Source: Parabacteroides sp. An277 (GTDB lineage: Bacteria > Bacteroidota > Bacteroidia > Bacteroidales > Tannerellaceae). From it: a stretch of DNA of 64,000 bases. Shown here piece by piece: positions 34,560-44,196 of this stretch. Both the position numbers and the translations under genes were made by a program. The DNA is taken from assembly GCF_002159645.1 (NCBI RefSeq), contig NZ_NFJB01000004.1, positions 84,566 to 148,565 on the forward strand, in the 5' to 3' direction. How positions within the stretch are numbered: the stretch's first letter is position 1; every line of letters begins with the position of its first letter. The notes beneath the pieces were generated by a model. The model did no database searches, had not been told where the DNA came from, and worked only from the letters and a program-made list of their open reading frames with translations.

Positions 34560-35541
34560 CCGATTGGGATTATCTGAAATAGCCGCTCTTTTGGCGGAAC
34601 AAACGAAGAAAAGTACGGAAGAGACAGAACATTTCCTCCGCGAATTCATTCATGTCGTATCCGAAGGTGTCTATGCCGATAAAATCGTTAAAATAAAAGG
34701 ATTAGGTACTTTCAAATTGATTCGCGTGGAAGAACGGGAAAGTGTTTCGGTCCATTCGGGCGAAAGATTCCTCATCCCTTCCCACTATAAATTCGCTTTT
34801 GTACCAGATAAAGACTTGAAAGAATTGGTAAATAAACCTTTTTCCCTATTCGAAACCACTGAATTGAATGAGTCTGTCACATTCGACGATATGAACACCT
34901 CGCCAGATTCGCCCGATGCAGAAGAGACTCTCGAAGAATCTGTGGAGGAAATCCTACCGGAAAAACGAATACCCATTCAAGCCACAACATCCGAAAAGCC
35001 ACAAGCACGCGAAGAAATACCCATACCTTCCCCATCAAAAAAGAATACACAATGGATGGGTTGGGTAGCTTGTCTAATCATTTTACTGGTTGCTGGAGTA
35101 GGCTATATCAGCTATATGAGCGGCCTCTTCCAACCCATCCAGCCCGTGGAAGAAAAGCAGATAGCTTTATCAGATACCACGTTGTCAAATGGAAAAACGA
35201 CGCCGTCGATGGAAGAAAGCACAACGTCGTTTTCGGATTCCACGCCTACAAAAAAACAACCGACCGACACGATACCTGCAGTGCCAGAAGACATCGCGAT
35301 CACGACCATCCAAGCCGGAGACCGATTAGCTTCTATTGCCCAAAAATATTACGGACATAAGTTTTTTTGGGTATACATATATCAACATAATAAACAAGTT
35401 ATTGCAAATCCTAACAACATTCCCATCGGGACGGAAATCCGCCTTCCCAACCCAACCTTATATGAAATAGATGCACACGACCAAAACTCCATCCAAAAAG
35501 CAGCCCAATTGCAATCCCAAATCTTATCACAGGAATTTTAA
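34552..35541 (+). CDS. HU-domain, transmembrane, LysM-domain fusion protein
   Basis: A 329-residue fusion. Residues 1-95 are an HU/IHF-like DNA-binding domain (LSEIAALLAEQTKKSTEETEHFL). An acidic linker of about 70 residues follows, then one membrane segment (WVACLIILLVAGVGYISYM, about 166-184), a Ser/Thr-rich linker and a C-terminal LysM domain (ITTIQAGDRLASIAQKYYGH, about 254-305). The expected topology puts HU in the cytoplasm and LysM in the periplasm on peptidoglycan. Its start overlaps the partner HU gene, suggesting heterodimerisation. Confidence 0.9.
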   Translation: MNNRLGLSEIAALLAEQTKKSTEETEHFLREFIHVVSEGVYADKIVKIKGLGTFKLIRVEERESVSVHSGERFLIPSHYKFAFVPDKDLKELVNKPFSLFETTELNESVTFDDMNTSPDSPDAEETLEESVEEILPEKRIPIQATTSEKPQAREEIPIPSPSKKNTQWMGWVACLIILLVAGVGYISYMSGLFQPIQPVEEKQIALSDTTLSNGKTTPSMEESTTSFSDSTPTKKQPTDTIPAVPEDIAITTIQAGDRLASIAQKYYGHKFFWVYIYQHNKQVIANPNNIPIGTEIRLPNPTLYEIDAHDQNSIQKAAQLQSQILSQEF

Positions 35542-35596
35542 ACGGACTCTTAGTATTATTTAACTGCAAAAGTAAGAGATACGGATTTAACATTTC

Positions 35597-35604
35597 TAAT
35601 TTTG
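35597..35604 (+). promoter_or_regulatory. -7 box of the moxR-bat operon
   Basis: TAATTTTG fits TAnnTTTG, 56 bp before the moxR ATG and in the only sizeable gap before the nine-gene operon. Confidence 0.55.
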
Positions 35605-35659
35605 TGCAGCTTAAAAAGAAACGATTATAACAATAAAAAAGATATAGACATTATCACTT

Positions 35660-36655
35660 ATGAATCAGACAGTAGATATTCGTGAATTGAATGAACGGAT
35701 AGAGAGTAAAAGTTCCTTCGTGAACATGATAACCATGGGCATGGACCAAGTTATCATCGGACAGAAGCATCTGGTGGAATCTTTATTGATTGGTTTACTT
35801 TCAGATGGACATATCTTATTGGAAGGAGTCCCAGGATTAGCTAAAACATTAGCTATTAAGACACTTTCATCATTAATTGATGCCAAATACAGCCGAATCC
35901 AGTTTACGCCAGATTTACTTCCAGCCGATGTAATCGGAACCATGATTTATAGTCAAAAAAGCGAAGAATTCCAAGTAAAACAAGGACCTATCTTCGCTAA
36001 TTTCGTATTGGCAGATGAAATTAACCGTGCGCCTGCCAAAGTACAAAGTGCTTTACTGGAGGCCATGCAAGAACGCCAAGTGACGATTGGCGAACAAACA
36101 TACAAACTCCCGGAACCATTCCTCGTCATGGCGACCCAAAACCCGATTGAGCAGGAAGGAACTTATCCACTTCCGGAAGCGCAAGTCGACCGTTTCATGT
36201 TGAAAGTCATTATCAATTATCCGAAGAAAGAAGAAGAGAAATTGATTATCCGACAAAATATTTCGGGTACAAAAGCCGATATCAAACCGATTTTAAGCAA
36301 AGAAGAGATTCTCGAAGCGCGGAAAATTGTACGCGAAGTATACTTAGACGAAAAGATAGAACGCTACATAGTAGACATCGTTTTTGCTACTCGTTTCCCG
36401 CAAGAATATGGTTTGGCTAATTTAAGTAACATGATTTCCTTCGGAGCGTCTCCGCGTGCATCAATCAGTTTGGCATTAGCCGCTCGTACATATGCCTTCA
36501 TCAAACGTCGCGGCTATGTGATTCCAGAAGATATTCGCGCAGTGTGCCACGATGTATTGCGGCACCGTATTGGTTTAAGTTACGAAGCAGAAGCCAACAA
36601 TTTGACGACCGAGGAGGTCATTAGTGAAATCTTGAACAAGGTAGAAGTACCCTAA
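35660..36655 (+). CDS. MoxR-type AAA+ ATPase (Bat operon)
   Basis: A 331-residue AAA+ chaperone-like ATPase. Walker A GVPGLAKT, Walker B VLADEINRAPAKVQSALLEAMQE, sensor 1 MATQNPIEQEGTYPLPEAQVDRF are intact. In Bacteroidetes this gene heads the aerotolerance operon and works with VWA-domain proteins. The stop codon overlaps the next ATG by one base. Confidence 0.95.
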   Translation: MNQTVDIRELNERIESKSSFVNMITMGMDQVIIGQKHLVESLLIGLLSDGHILLEGVPGLAKTLAIKTLSSLIDAKYSRIQFTPDLLPADVIGTMIYSQKSEEFQVKQGPIFANFVLADEINRAPAKVQSALLEAMQERQVTIGEQTYKLPEPFLVMATQNPIEQEGTYPLPEAQVDRFMLKVIINYPKKEEEKLIIRQNISGTKADIKPILSKEEILEARKIVREVYLDEKIERYIVDIVFATRFPQEYGLANLSNMISFGASPRASISLALAARTYAFIKRRGYVIPEDIRAVCHDVLRHRIGLSYEAEANNLTTEEVISEILNKVEVP

Positions 36656-37524
36656 TGGAAACGAGTGAACTACTGAAAAAAGTTCGCCGGATAGAAATCA
36701 AAACGCGCGGTCTTTCGCGGAATATCTTCGCCGGACAATATCACTCTGCATTCAAAGGACGTGGTATGGCTTTCAGCGAAGTGCGCGAATACCAATATGG
36801 CGATGATATCCGAGATATCGATTGGAATGTGACAGCACGTTATGTCCGGCCTTATGTCAAAGTATTCGAAGAAGAGCGCGAACTGACCGTCATGCTACTG
36901 ATTGACGTGTCAGGAAGCCGTGATTTCGGTTCCATTCAAGTTATGAAGAAGGACATCATTACCGAGATTGCAGCTACGTTAGCCTTTTCGGCAATACAAA
37001 ACAATGATAAGATTGGCGTAATTTTCTTTTCCGATAAAGTGGAAAAGTTTATACCTCCGCAGAAGGGAAAGAAACATATCTTATATGTGATTCGTGAGTT
37101 GATTGATTTCCAACCTGAAGATCGTCAAACAGATATTAGCCAAGTATTAAAATATCTGACCAATGCGATAAAGAAGCGTTGCACGGCGTTCTTGATTTCG
37201 GATTTCATCAACAAAGGAAGTTTTAAGGACGCGCTTACCGTAGCAAACAGAAAGCACGACATGGTGGCCATTCAGGTATACGACCGTCGGGAAACAGAAC
37301 TCCCTGCCGTCGGCCTGATGAAAATCAAAGATGCAGAAACGGGAAAGGAACAATGGATTGATACCTCTTCTATGCGTGTCCGCCAAGCTTACGAGAATTG
37401 GTGGAAAGAGCGCCAGACAGCCATGGACAATACATTTAAGAAATGTCGGGTAGATTCAGTCTCTATTCGGACAGAAGATGATTATGTAAAGTCGTTGATG
37501 ACGCTTTTTGATAAACGGAATTAA
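36655..37524 (+). CDS. DUF58 domain protein (BatA-operon VWA-like)
   Basis: A 289-residue soluble protein with the DUF58 signature (GRGMAFSEVREYQYGDDIRDIDWNVTAR) followed by a VWA-like fold with the MIDAS-type LLIDVSGSRDFGS. Typically paired with MoxR. Directly fused in the operon by a one-base overlap with moxR and two bases before the next gene. Confidence 0.93.
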   Translation: METSELLKKVRRIEIKTRGLSRNIFAGQYHSAFKGRGMAFSEVREYQYGDDIRDIDWNVTARYVRPYVKVFEEERELTVMLLIDVSGSRDFGSIQVMKKDIITEIAATLAFSAIQNNDKIGVIFFSDKVEKFIPPQKGKKHILYVIRELIDFQPEDRQTDISQVLKYLTNAIKKRCTAFLISDFINKGSFKDALTVANRKHDMVAIQVYDRRETELPAVGLMKIKDAETGKEQWIDTSSMRVRQAYENWWKERQTAMDNTFKKCRVDSVSIRTEDDYVKSLMTLFDKRN

Positions 37525-37526
37525 AC

Positions 37527-38531
37527 ATGAAATGGATAAAGAAAAATATCATAGTCCTATTATTGTTTGCTTGGGCGACAGGAGCCTATGAAACAAAAGC
37601 ACAATCGCTGATAGAAGTGCGGATTGATTCGGCCGCTATCTTGATTGGAGAGCAAACGAAATTGCATCTGACCGTGACGACGCCGAAAACACATCCTGTA
37701 CAAATCCTTATTCCGGTAGATACTTTGATGCGCGGTGTGGAAATACTGGATGCCTCGAAACCCGATTCGTCGCTCATCGAAAACGACCGCTTGGTAATTA
37801 AGCAAGATTTGTTGATTACGTCATTCGATTCAGCGTTGTATTTGCTTCCTCCTTTGAAAGTAGTGGACGGCACCGACACGGTGGCCTCTAATCAAGTGGC
37901 CTTGAAAGTATCGACTGTACCCGTGAATGCCGATAAACCAGAGGAGTTCAACGACATTAAGAATGTATGGAAACCTCCTTTCGTCTGGGCCGATTATTAT
38001 CCCATTATCTATGGCGTGCTGTTGGGCTTATTTTTGCTTTGCGTTTTGTTGTATATTATCAAACGTTTGCGAAATCATAAATCATTGTTGCCATTTGCAG
38101 CTCCTGAAGAGCCTAAATTACCTCCATACGAGCAAGCCATAAAAGAATTGGACGAAATTAAGACCCGCAAGCTGTGGCAACAGGGCTTGAATAAGGAATA
38201 TTACACGGCATTGACCGAAACTTTGAGACGTTATATAGTAGAACGTTTCGGAATCAATGCGATGGAAATGACATCGGGCGAAATCCTGACGATGTTACAA
38301 GACAAAAAAGAGGTTCATCCTGTTTTTGAAAATTTGAAACAGATACTGAACCTTTCGGATTTTGTGAAATTCGCCAAAGTACATCCATTGCCTGATGAAA
38401 ATGATTTGAGTATCTCAAACGCCTATTCGTTTGTGGAAGAGACCAAGCCCGAGGAAACAACTCAGGATAAAGGGAACCTCGAACAACAGGCGACAGAGGA
38501 ATCGAATAATGATGCTAAAATAAAAGAATAA
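37527..38531 (+). CDS. Bat-operon membrane protein of unknown function
   Basis: A 334-residue protein: signal peptide ending near ETKAQ, an extracytoplasmic beta-rich domain (about 26-145), one membrane segment (YPIIYGVLLGLFLLCVLLYI, about 155-176) and a cytoplasmic helical domain with EYYTALTETLRRYIVERFG, seen in DUF4381-like proteins of bat operons. The tail is acidic and Gln/Asn rich. It sits between DUF58 and batA with 2- and 1-bp gaps, so it is part of the Bat complex by context; its biochemical role is unknown. Confidence 0.85.
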   Translation: MKWIKKNIIVLLLFAWATGAYETKAQSLIEVRIDSAAILIGEQTKLHLTVTTPKTHPVQILIPVDTLMRGVEILDASKPDSSLIENDRLVIKQDLLITSFDSALYLLPPLKVVDGTDTVASNQVALKVSTVPVNADKPEEFNDIKNVWKPPFVWADYYPIIYGVLLGLFLLCVLLYIIKRLRNHKSLLPFAAPEEPKLPPYEQAIKELDEIKTRKLWQQGLNKEYYTALTETLRRYIVERFGINAMEMTSGEILTMLQDKKEVHPVFENLKQILNLSDFVKFAKVHPLPDENDLSISNAYSFVEETKPEETTQDKGNLEQQATEESNNDAKIKE

Positions 38532-38532
38532 A

Positions 38533-39519
38533 ATGGTATTTGCGAATCCAAACTATTTGTATTTATTGCTGCTGTTGATACCGCTCATCGCTTGGTACAT
38601 TTATAAATTAAGGAAAAGCCAAGCGAGTCTGCAAGTCTCTTCGGCAGAAGCATTCGAAGCTCCCGGCACCATTTCGTGGCGCGTTTACTTGCGTCATGCG
38701 CCTTTCGTGTTGCGTATGTTGGCCATCGCGGTCTTGATTGTCGTGTTGGCGCGTCCGCAATCGACAAACAGTTGGCAGAATTCGACCACGGAGGGTATCG
38801 ACATTGTAATGGCTATCGATATATCGACCAGTATGCTTGCCGAAGATTTAAAACCGAACCGCTTGGAAGCAGCTAAAGATGTGGCAGCGTCATTCATCAA
38901 CGGGCGGCCGAACGACAATATCGGTTTGGTCGTTTTCGCGGCAGAAAGTTTCACACAATGCCCTTTGACTACCGACCATGGCGTGTTGCTCAATCTCTTC
39001 AAGGATATTCAACCGGGTATTATCCAAGACGGAACCGCGATCGGTGTCGGATTGGCTAACGCCGTCAGCCGCATCAAAGACAGCCAGGCGAAGTCGAAAG
39101 TAATTATCCTTTTGACCGATGGCGTGAACAATACGGGCGAAGTGGCGCCTGTGACGGCTGCCGAGATTGCGAAGACATTCGGCATCCGGGTGTATACGAT
39201 TGGCGTCGGGACGCAAGGTGAAGCGCCTTATCCCATCCCGACTGCATTTGGCGTCCAATACCAGAATATTCCGGTCGAAATCGACGAGCAAGTGTTGAAA
39301 CAGATTGCTTCGACAACAGGCGGGCAATATTTCCGCGCGACGGACAACGCCAGCTTGAAGGAAATCTATTCGGAAATTGACCAAATGGAAAAAACGAAAA
39401 TCAGCGTACAAGAATTCAGCAAGAAACAAGAAGAATACAAGAACTGGGCTTTGCTGGTCTTTGCCCTCCTGCTGGTCGAAGTTTTGTTGAGAAATACAGT
39501 GTTAAGAAATATCCCATAA
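38533..39519 (+). CDS. batA: BatA, VWA-domain membrane protein
   Basis: A 328-residue protein with two N-terminal membrane helices, a von Willebrand A domain with MIDAS motif DISTSMLAEDL and later TDGVNNTGE, and a C-terminal membrane helix (WALLVFALLLVEVLL). In Bacteroides the Bat proteins contribute to oxygen tolerance. Start ATG follows the previous stop by one base. Confidence 0.94.
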   Translation: MVFANPNYLYLLLLLIPLIAWYIYKLRKSQASLQVSSAEAFEAPGTISWRVYLRHAPFVLRMLAIAVLIVVLARPQSTNSWQNSTTEGIDIVMAIDISTSMLAEDLKPNRLEAAKDVAASFINGRPNDNIGLVVFAAESFTQCPLTTDHGVLLNLFKDIQPGIIQDGTAIGVGLANAVSRIKDSQAKSKVIILLTDGVNNTGEVAPVTAAEIAKTFGIRVYTIGVGTQGEAPYPIPTAFGVQYQNIPVEIDEQVLKQIASTTGGQYFRATDNASLKEIYSEIDQMEKTKISVQEFSKKQEEYKNWALLVFALLLVEVLLRNTVLRNIP

Positions 39520-39535
39520 CAAAAAGATAGGAATT

Positions 39536-40555
39536 ATGTTTCGTTTTGCACATCCGGAATTTTTATATTTGCTGATTGCTTTGCCTGCACTGGTGCTGTT
39601 TTTTATCTATGCGAACGTGCAGAAGCGAAAGGCCGTGAAACGATATGGCAATCCCGCCCTCTTGGGCGCGCTGATGCCCGATGTCTCTTGGAAACGCCAA
39701 CATCTGAAGTTTTGGCTTTCGCTGGGAGCTATCGCGGCCTTGATTGTGGTGATTGCCGGCCCGCAATTTGGGACGAAGTTGGAGACGGTCAAACGGCAAG
39801 GCGTCGAAATCATGGTCTGTCTCGACGTATCGAACTCGATGCTGGCGGAAGACGTGGCACCGAATCGATTGGAGAAAGCGAAGCAAATGTTGGCCAAGCT
39901 GACCGACGGCTTCACCAACGACAAAGTGGGCATGATTGTCTTTGCTGGCGACGCTTTTACGCAGCTCCCCATCACGTCTGATTACATCTCGGCCAAGATG
40001 TTCCTTTCCTCTATTTCGCCGGAAATGGTCTCGACGCAAGGTACGGCCATCGGGGCAGCTATCAACCTCGCGGCCCGCTCTTTCACGCCCAACGAGGCTT
40101 CGGAAAAGGCTATCATCGTCATCACCGACGGTGAAAACCACGAAGACGACGCCGTGGGAGCGGCCAAAGCGGCAGCGGATAAGAAAATCCACGTGAACAT
40201 CGTCGGGATGGGCGACCCGAAAGGCGCGCCGATTCCCCTCGGCGGTGGGAACAACTATATGAAAGACAACGCCGGGAACGTGGTCATCACGAAGATGAAC
40301 GAACAAATGTGCCAGGAAATCGCCGCGGCGGGACAGGGCATGTACGTCCGGGCAGACAATACTAACTCGGCGCTCAAGGCGTTGCAACAGGAAATCGGGA
40401 AAATGAGCAAGACCGACCTCGAAAGCAAGGTGTACTCGGAATACGACGAGCAGTTTCAGGTCTTCGCCTGGATTGCCCTCGTCCTTTTGGTGGCGGAATT
40501 CCTGACACTCGACCGCAAGAACCATGTTTTCCGGCGGATTCGGTTGTTCAAATAA
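39536..40555 (+). CDS. batB: BatB, VWA-domain membrane protein
   Basis: A 339-residue paralogue of BatA: two N-terminal hydrophobic helices, a VWA domain with DVSNSMLAEDV and TDGENHEDDA, and a C-terminal helix (AWIALVLLVAEFLTL). It lies 16 bp after batA. The next gene, batC, is separated by a 287-bp gap that holds the 41-bp array E, unlike the tight spacing of the rest of the operon. Confidence 0.94.
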   Translation: MFRFAHPEFLYLLIALPALVLFFIYANVQKRKAVKRYGNPALLGALMPDVSWKRQHLKFWLSLGAIAALIVVIAGPQFGTKLETVKRQGVEIMVCLDVSNSMLAEDVAPNRLEKAKQMLAKLTDGFTNDKVGMIVFAGDAFTQLPITSDYISAKMFLSSISPEMVSTQGTAIGAAINLAARSFTPNEASEKAIIVITDGENHEDDAVGAAKAAADKKIHVNIVGMGDPKGAPIPLGGGNNYMKDNAGNVVITKMNEQMCQEIAAAGQGMYVRADNTNSALKALQQEIGKMSKTDLESKVYSEYDEQFQVFAWIALVLLVAEFLTLDRKNHVFRRIRLFK

Positions 40556-40795
40556 AAAGACAGGCGTTTTCCGGCGGGGAACGCAAAGGAAACGACGTCT
40601 CTCGGTTGTTTCCGTTAGGGAATGTAAAAGAAACGCCGTCTCCAGCCTGTTCCCGTTAAGGAATATAAAAGAAACGACGTCTCTAGCCCGTTCCCGTTAG
40701 GAAATATAAAAGAAACAACGTCTCTAGCCTGTTTCCGGACGGAAGGAAGGAAAAGACGCCGTCTCTGGGTCGTTTCCAGACGGAAGGAAAGGGAA
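40556..40795. repeat. Phased repeat array E (41-bp unit, about 5.5 copies) between batB and batC
   Basis: GTCTC recurs at 40597, 40638, 40679, 40720 and 40761, exactly 41 bp apart, and a diverged copy precedes it. Units follow the pattern GAAACGACGTCTCT...TTTCCGTTAGGGAATGTAAAA. Each has a dyad at GACGTC and a second near TTCC...GGAA about 20 bp later, so dyads recur about every 20.5 bp. It is inside the bat operon. Confidence 0.9.
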
Positions 40796-40842
40796 ATAAG
40801 AAAAAAGATATAGAATCAAATTAGCATGAACGAAAAACGAAT

Positions 40843-41583
40843 ATGATACGAATGAAAACAATACGGAAACCGGTCTTATGCGCGGCGGTTTTGCTCGTCG
40901 GCGCCTCGGCTTTCGCCCAGAAAGCGGAACGCAAGCAGGTACGCGAAGGGAACGACCTTTATAAGACGGAAAAATATACCGAAGCGGAGATTGCCTACCG
41001 CAAAGCGCTCGACGTGAACCCGCGCTCGACAGAGGGTACCTACAACCTGGGCAATTCCCTTTACAAACAAAAGAAATTCGACGAAGCGGCCGAACAATAC
41101 CAGCTCCTCGCCGGGCAGGAGGCCAAACTACGGGAAACGCCTGAAGGACGTACTCGCTTGGCCGAAGTCTATCATAATATGGGCAACATCGGCATGCAAA
41201 AGAAGGAATATTCCCAGAGCGTCGAAGCCTACAAGCAGTCGCTGCGCCTGAATCCGGCCGACGACGAGACGCGCTACAACCTCGCGCTGGCGCAAAAACT
41301 CCTGAACGACCAACAGCAGAATCAGGACCAGAGCCAAAACGAGCAAAACCAAGAGCAACAACAGGAACAAAACCAACAGCAGCAGCAACAACAACCGCAG
41401 CAACCAGACGACCAAAAGCAAGACAAAACGCAGGAACAGCCGCAGCCCGACGAGCAAATGAGCCGCGATAATGCGCAACAGATGCTCGACGCCCTGCTTC
41501 AAGACGAAAAAGATACGCAAGAAAAGGTGAAGAAAGCGCAACAACAGAAGCAGCAAAGCCGTAAAATAGAAAAACAATGGTAA
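40843..41583 (+). CDS. batC: BatC, TPR protein with Gln-rich tail
   Basis: A 246-residue exported TPR protein. A signal peptide ends near ASAFAQ. TPR motifs cover about residues 28-155 (YRKALDVNPRSTEGTYNLGNSLYKQKKFDEAAEQY). Residues 160-200 are almost only Gln, Asn and Glu, with a second Lys/Gln-rich end. The Gln-rich run is encoded by mixed CAA/CAG and so is not a simple codon repeat. The start could also be the in-frame ATG at 40852. Confidence 0.92.
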   Translation: MIRMKTIRKPVLCAAVLLVGASAFAQKAERKQVREGNDLYKTEKYTEAEIAYRKALDVNPRSTEGTYNLGNSLYKQKKFDEAAEQYQLLAGQEAKLRETPEGRTRLAEVYHNMGNIGMQKKEYSQSVEAYKQSLRLNPADDETRYNLALAQKLLNDQQQNQDQSQNEQNQEQQQEQNQQQQQQQPQQPDDQKQDKTQEQPQPDEQMSRDNAQQMLDALLQDEKDTQEKVKKAQQQKQQSRKIEKQW

Positions 41584-43418
41584 GAATGAAAGATAATAAG
41601 CAAATGCCAGGAGGAAAATGGATACTTTTTTTCCTCTTCTTGTTCACGACGGGACTGGCCGCACGGGCAAACGAGATTTCGTTTAAAGCCTCGGCACCGC
41701 AATCGGTTGTAATGGGCGAACAATTCCGTCTGACGTATGTAATTAATGCGGAAGGAAAAGACCTCCGCGTGCAGGAGATGCCGGACTTCGAGGTGCTCAT
41801 GGGTCCTTCGCAATCGACCTCCTACAGTACCAGTTGGGTGAATGGAAAGAGCACGAGCGAGACGACCGTCAGCTACACCTATATCCTGATGCCCAAGAAA
41901 GAGGGGACGTTCACCATCGCGCCGGCTACCATCAAGGTGAAGGACGCGACTTATACGTCGAATGGCCTTTCCATCAAAGTGCTCCCACCCGACAAATCAG
42001 GGAAAACAACGGCAGAACGAGTACAAAGCGCATCGACAACGATTAGCGACGATGATTTCTTCGTGCGGATGATCGTCTCGAAGCACGATGTCTACGAACA
42101 GGAAGGGTTCTTGGTGACATTCAAGCTCTACGCAGCTCGGCCTTGTGGCATCAATGGCGTGAAGTTCCCTGAGTTCGAAGGTTTCATGGCGCAAGAAATC
42201 GACTTGCCAAACAAGCAATGGGTACAGGACCGCTACAAGGACCGGAACTATTTCACGGTCGACCTCCGGCAGGTCGTCCTCTATCCGCAGCGGACGGGCG
42301 ACTTGACCATCGGAAAAGGAACCTACGACGCGGTCATCCGCGTCTCGACACCGCAGAAAGCACGTAGCATCTTCGATGATTTCTTCGACTCCTACCGGGA
42401 AGTAAACAAGCAGTTGGTGTCGTCGCCCGCGACGATTCACGTGAAGCCGCTTCCCTCGGGTAAACCTGCCTCGTTCTCTGGCGCGGTAGGCAGTTATTCG
42501 ATGACGGCCCGTATCAGCGCCAACCAGGTAAAGGCCAACGATGCCGTCACGGTGAATGTCCAAATCACAGGGAACGGAAACATCAAGATGGCGAAGAATC
42601 CCGAAGTAACCTTCCCGAACGATTTCGAGATTTATGACCCGAAAGTAGACACGCAAACGAAAACAACCACGGCCGGCGTCTCAGGAACGAAAACCATCGA
42701 GTACATGGCGATTCCCCGCTATGCCGGTGATTTCGAGATTCCGTCCGTAGAGTTCTCCTACTTCGACACGAAGTCCGCTTCGTATAAAACGCTTAAGTCG
42801 GATGCCTTCCAGCTCCACGTGGAGAAGGGAGAAGAGGGAGCGGCATCGGCTCCGGTCGTATCGAACTTCGCCAACAAAGAGTCGGTGAAATACCTCGGAC
42901 AGGATATCCGCTTCCTCAAGACACGAGGCATCCATTTCTCGCCCAAGCGCGAGGAGGTATTCTTTGGAACAGCGCTCTACGCGATGTCCTATCTCGTCCC
43001 GCTCCTCCTCTTCATCGTCTTCTTTATTGTTTATCGCAAACAAATCAAAGAAAACGCAGACCTGGCCCGAGTCCGCACGAAGAAGGCAAACAAGATTGCA
43101 GTCAAACGACTGAAGAATGCCGGAAAGCTCCTCCAAGCACAGCAGAAGGAGGCGTTCTACGATGAGGTCATGCGCGCCCTCTGGGGCTATTTAAGCGACA
43201 AGCTGAACATGCCGCTCTCGAGCCTTACTAAGGACAACGTCGAGGCGGAATTAGCAAAGTACGGCGTAGACGAAGCCTTGACCCGCGACTTCATGGAGAT
43301 TCTCAACACGTGCGAATTCGCTCGTTACGCGCCTTCGCAAGCATCCGACGCCATGGACAAGCTCTATGAGCAGACAATCGATGCGATAGGAAAAATGGAA
43401 AATACAATAAAAAAGTAA
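41577..43418 (+). CDS. batD: BatD
   Basis: A 613-residue BatD-family protein: signal peptide ending near LAARA, three or four Ig-like beta domains in the periplasm (with the family's SGKTTAERVQSASTTISDDDFFVR stretch shortened here), a membrane helix (ALYAMSYLVPLLLFIVFFIV, about 465-485) and a cytoplasmic helical end. The ATG at 41577 overlaps the batC stop; 41586 is an alternative start. Confidence 0.94.
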   Translation: MVRMKDNKQMPGGKWILFFLFLFTTGLAARANEISFKASAPQSVVMGEQFRLTYVINAEGKDLRVQEMPDFEVLMGPSQSTSYSTSWVNGKSTSETTVSYTYILMPKKEGTFTIAPATIKVKDATYTSNGLSIKVLPPDKSGKTTAERVQSASTTISDDDFFVRMIVSKHDVYEQEGFLVTFKLYAARPCGINGVKFPEFEGFMAQEIDLPNKQWVQDRYKDRNYFTVDLRQVVLYPQRTGDLTIGKGTYDAVIRVSTPQKARSIFDDFFDSYREVNKQLVSSPATIHVKPLPSGKPASFSGAVGSYSMTARISANQVKANDAVTVNVQITGNGNIKMAKNPEVTFPNDFEIYDPKVDTQTKTTTAGVSGTKTIEYMAIPRYAGDFEIPSVEFSYFDTKSASYKTLKSDAFQLHVEKGEEGAASAPVVSNFANKESVKYLGQDIRFLKTRGIHFSPKREEVFFGTALYAMSYLVPLLLFIVFFIVYRKQIKENADLARVRTKKANKIAVKRLKNAGKLLQAQQKEAFYDEVMRALWGYLSDKLNMPLSSLTKDNVEAELAKYGVDEALTRDFMEILNTCEFARYAPSQASDAMDKLYEQTIDAIGKMENTIKK

Positions 43419-43425
43419 ACGACTT

Positions 43426-44193
43426 ATGGCAATAAACAAATTCATAATCAGGTTCGGCCTGTTTCTTCTTGGGCTCGGATGCTTCGGCTTCTCCGCAGCG
43501 CAAGACGCAGCCCTCAAGGAGGCCGAAGTGGCTTATACGAAGGAAGATTACAAGGCAGCCATAGAACTCTACGAGGGCTTGCTCAAGAATCAGGGGGAGT
43601 CTGCCGCTGTCTACTACAACTTAGGCAATGCCTACTACAAAGCGGGGCAGATCGCGCCGGCTATCCTCAACTACGAACGCGCGCTCCTCTTACAACCGGG
43701 CGACAAGGACATCCGCTTTAACCTTCAGCTCGCAAAGGCGCGGACGGTCGACAAAATAGAACCGGCCGGCCAGTTCTTCCTCACGAAGTGGTTTGAAGGT
43801 GCGCGGGATATGGCCAGCGCAGACGCATGGGGCGCGACGGGCATCGTCTCCTTCCTGCTCTTCCTTCTCGCGCTCGTCGTCTTTCTTTTCTCAAAGGTCA
43901 TCCGCTTCAAGAAGGTGGGCTTTTATGTCGCTCTTGTGATGCTCGTCGGGGTCGTGCTGTCGAATGTGTTCGGCTTTAGTCAGAAGCACGCGCTCACAAG
44001 CCATGCAGAGGCCATCATCTTTGCGCCTACGGTCACGGTCAGAAGCGCACCGGACCAGAGCGGAAATGACTTAGTTGTCTTGCACGAAGGCACAAAGGTC
44101 GCCGTACGCAGCACGTTGGGCGAATGGAGCGAAGTGGAACTACCCGATGGCAACGTAGGTTGGATGCCGAGCAAGGATCTCGAAGTTATCTGA
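43426..44193 (+). CDS. batE: BatE, TPR and SH3 domain protein
   Basis: A 255-residue protein. A signal peptide ends near GFSAAQ. TPR motifs (AEVAYTKEDYKAAIELYEGLLK, YYNLGNAYYKAGQIAPAILNYERAL) lie at about 25-100. Two membrane helices (about 140-160 and 167-186) precede a bacterial SH3 domain (TVRSAPDQSGNDLVVLHEGTKV, to the C-terminus). It starts 8 bp after batD. Confidence 0.92.
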   Translation: MAINKFIIRFGLFLLGLGCFGFSAAQDAALKEAEVAYTKEDYKAAIELYEGLLKNQGESAAVYYNLGNAYYKAGQIAPAILNYERALLLQPGDKDIRFNLQLAKARTVDKIEPAGQFFLTKWFEGARDMASADAWGATGIVSFLLFLLALVVFLFSKVIRFKKVGFYVALVMLVGVVLSNVFGFSQKHALTSHAEAIIFAPTVTVRSAPDQSGNDLVVLHEGTKVAVRSTLGEWSEVELPDGNVGWMPSKDLEVI

Positions 44194-44196
44194 GCC

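Noticed and set aside
39563..40525. 320-codon minus-strand frame opposite batB
   Set aside because: Antisense shadow; His/Arg/Asp-rich composition typical of reversed coding sequence.
40724..41800. 358-codon minus-strand frame opposite batC and batD
   Set aside because: Shadow of the plus-strand genes; low-complexity composition and no family features, while batC/batD have clear domains.
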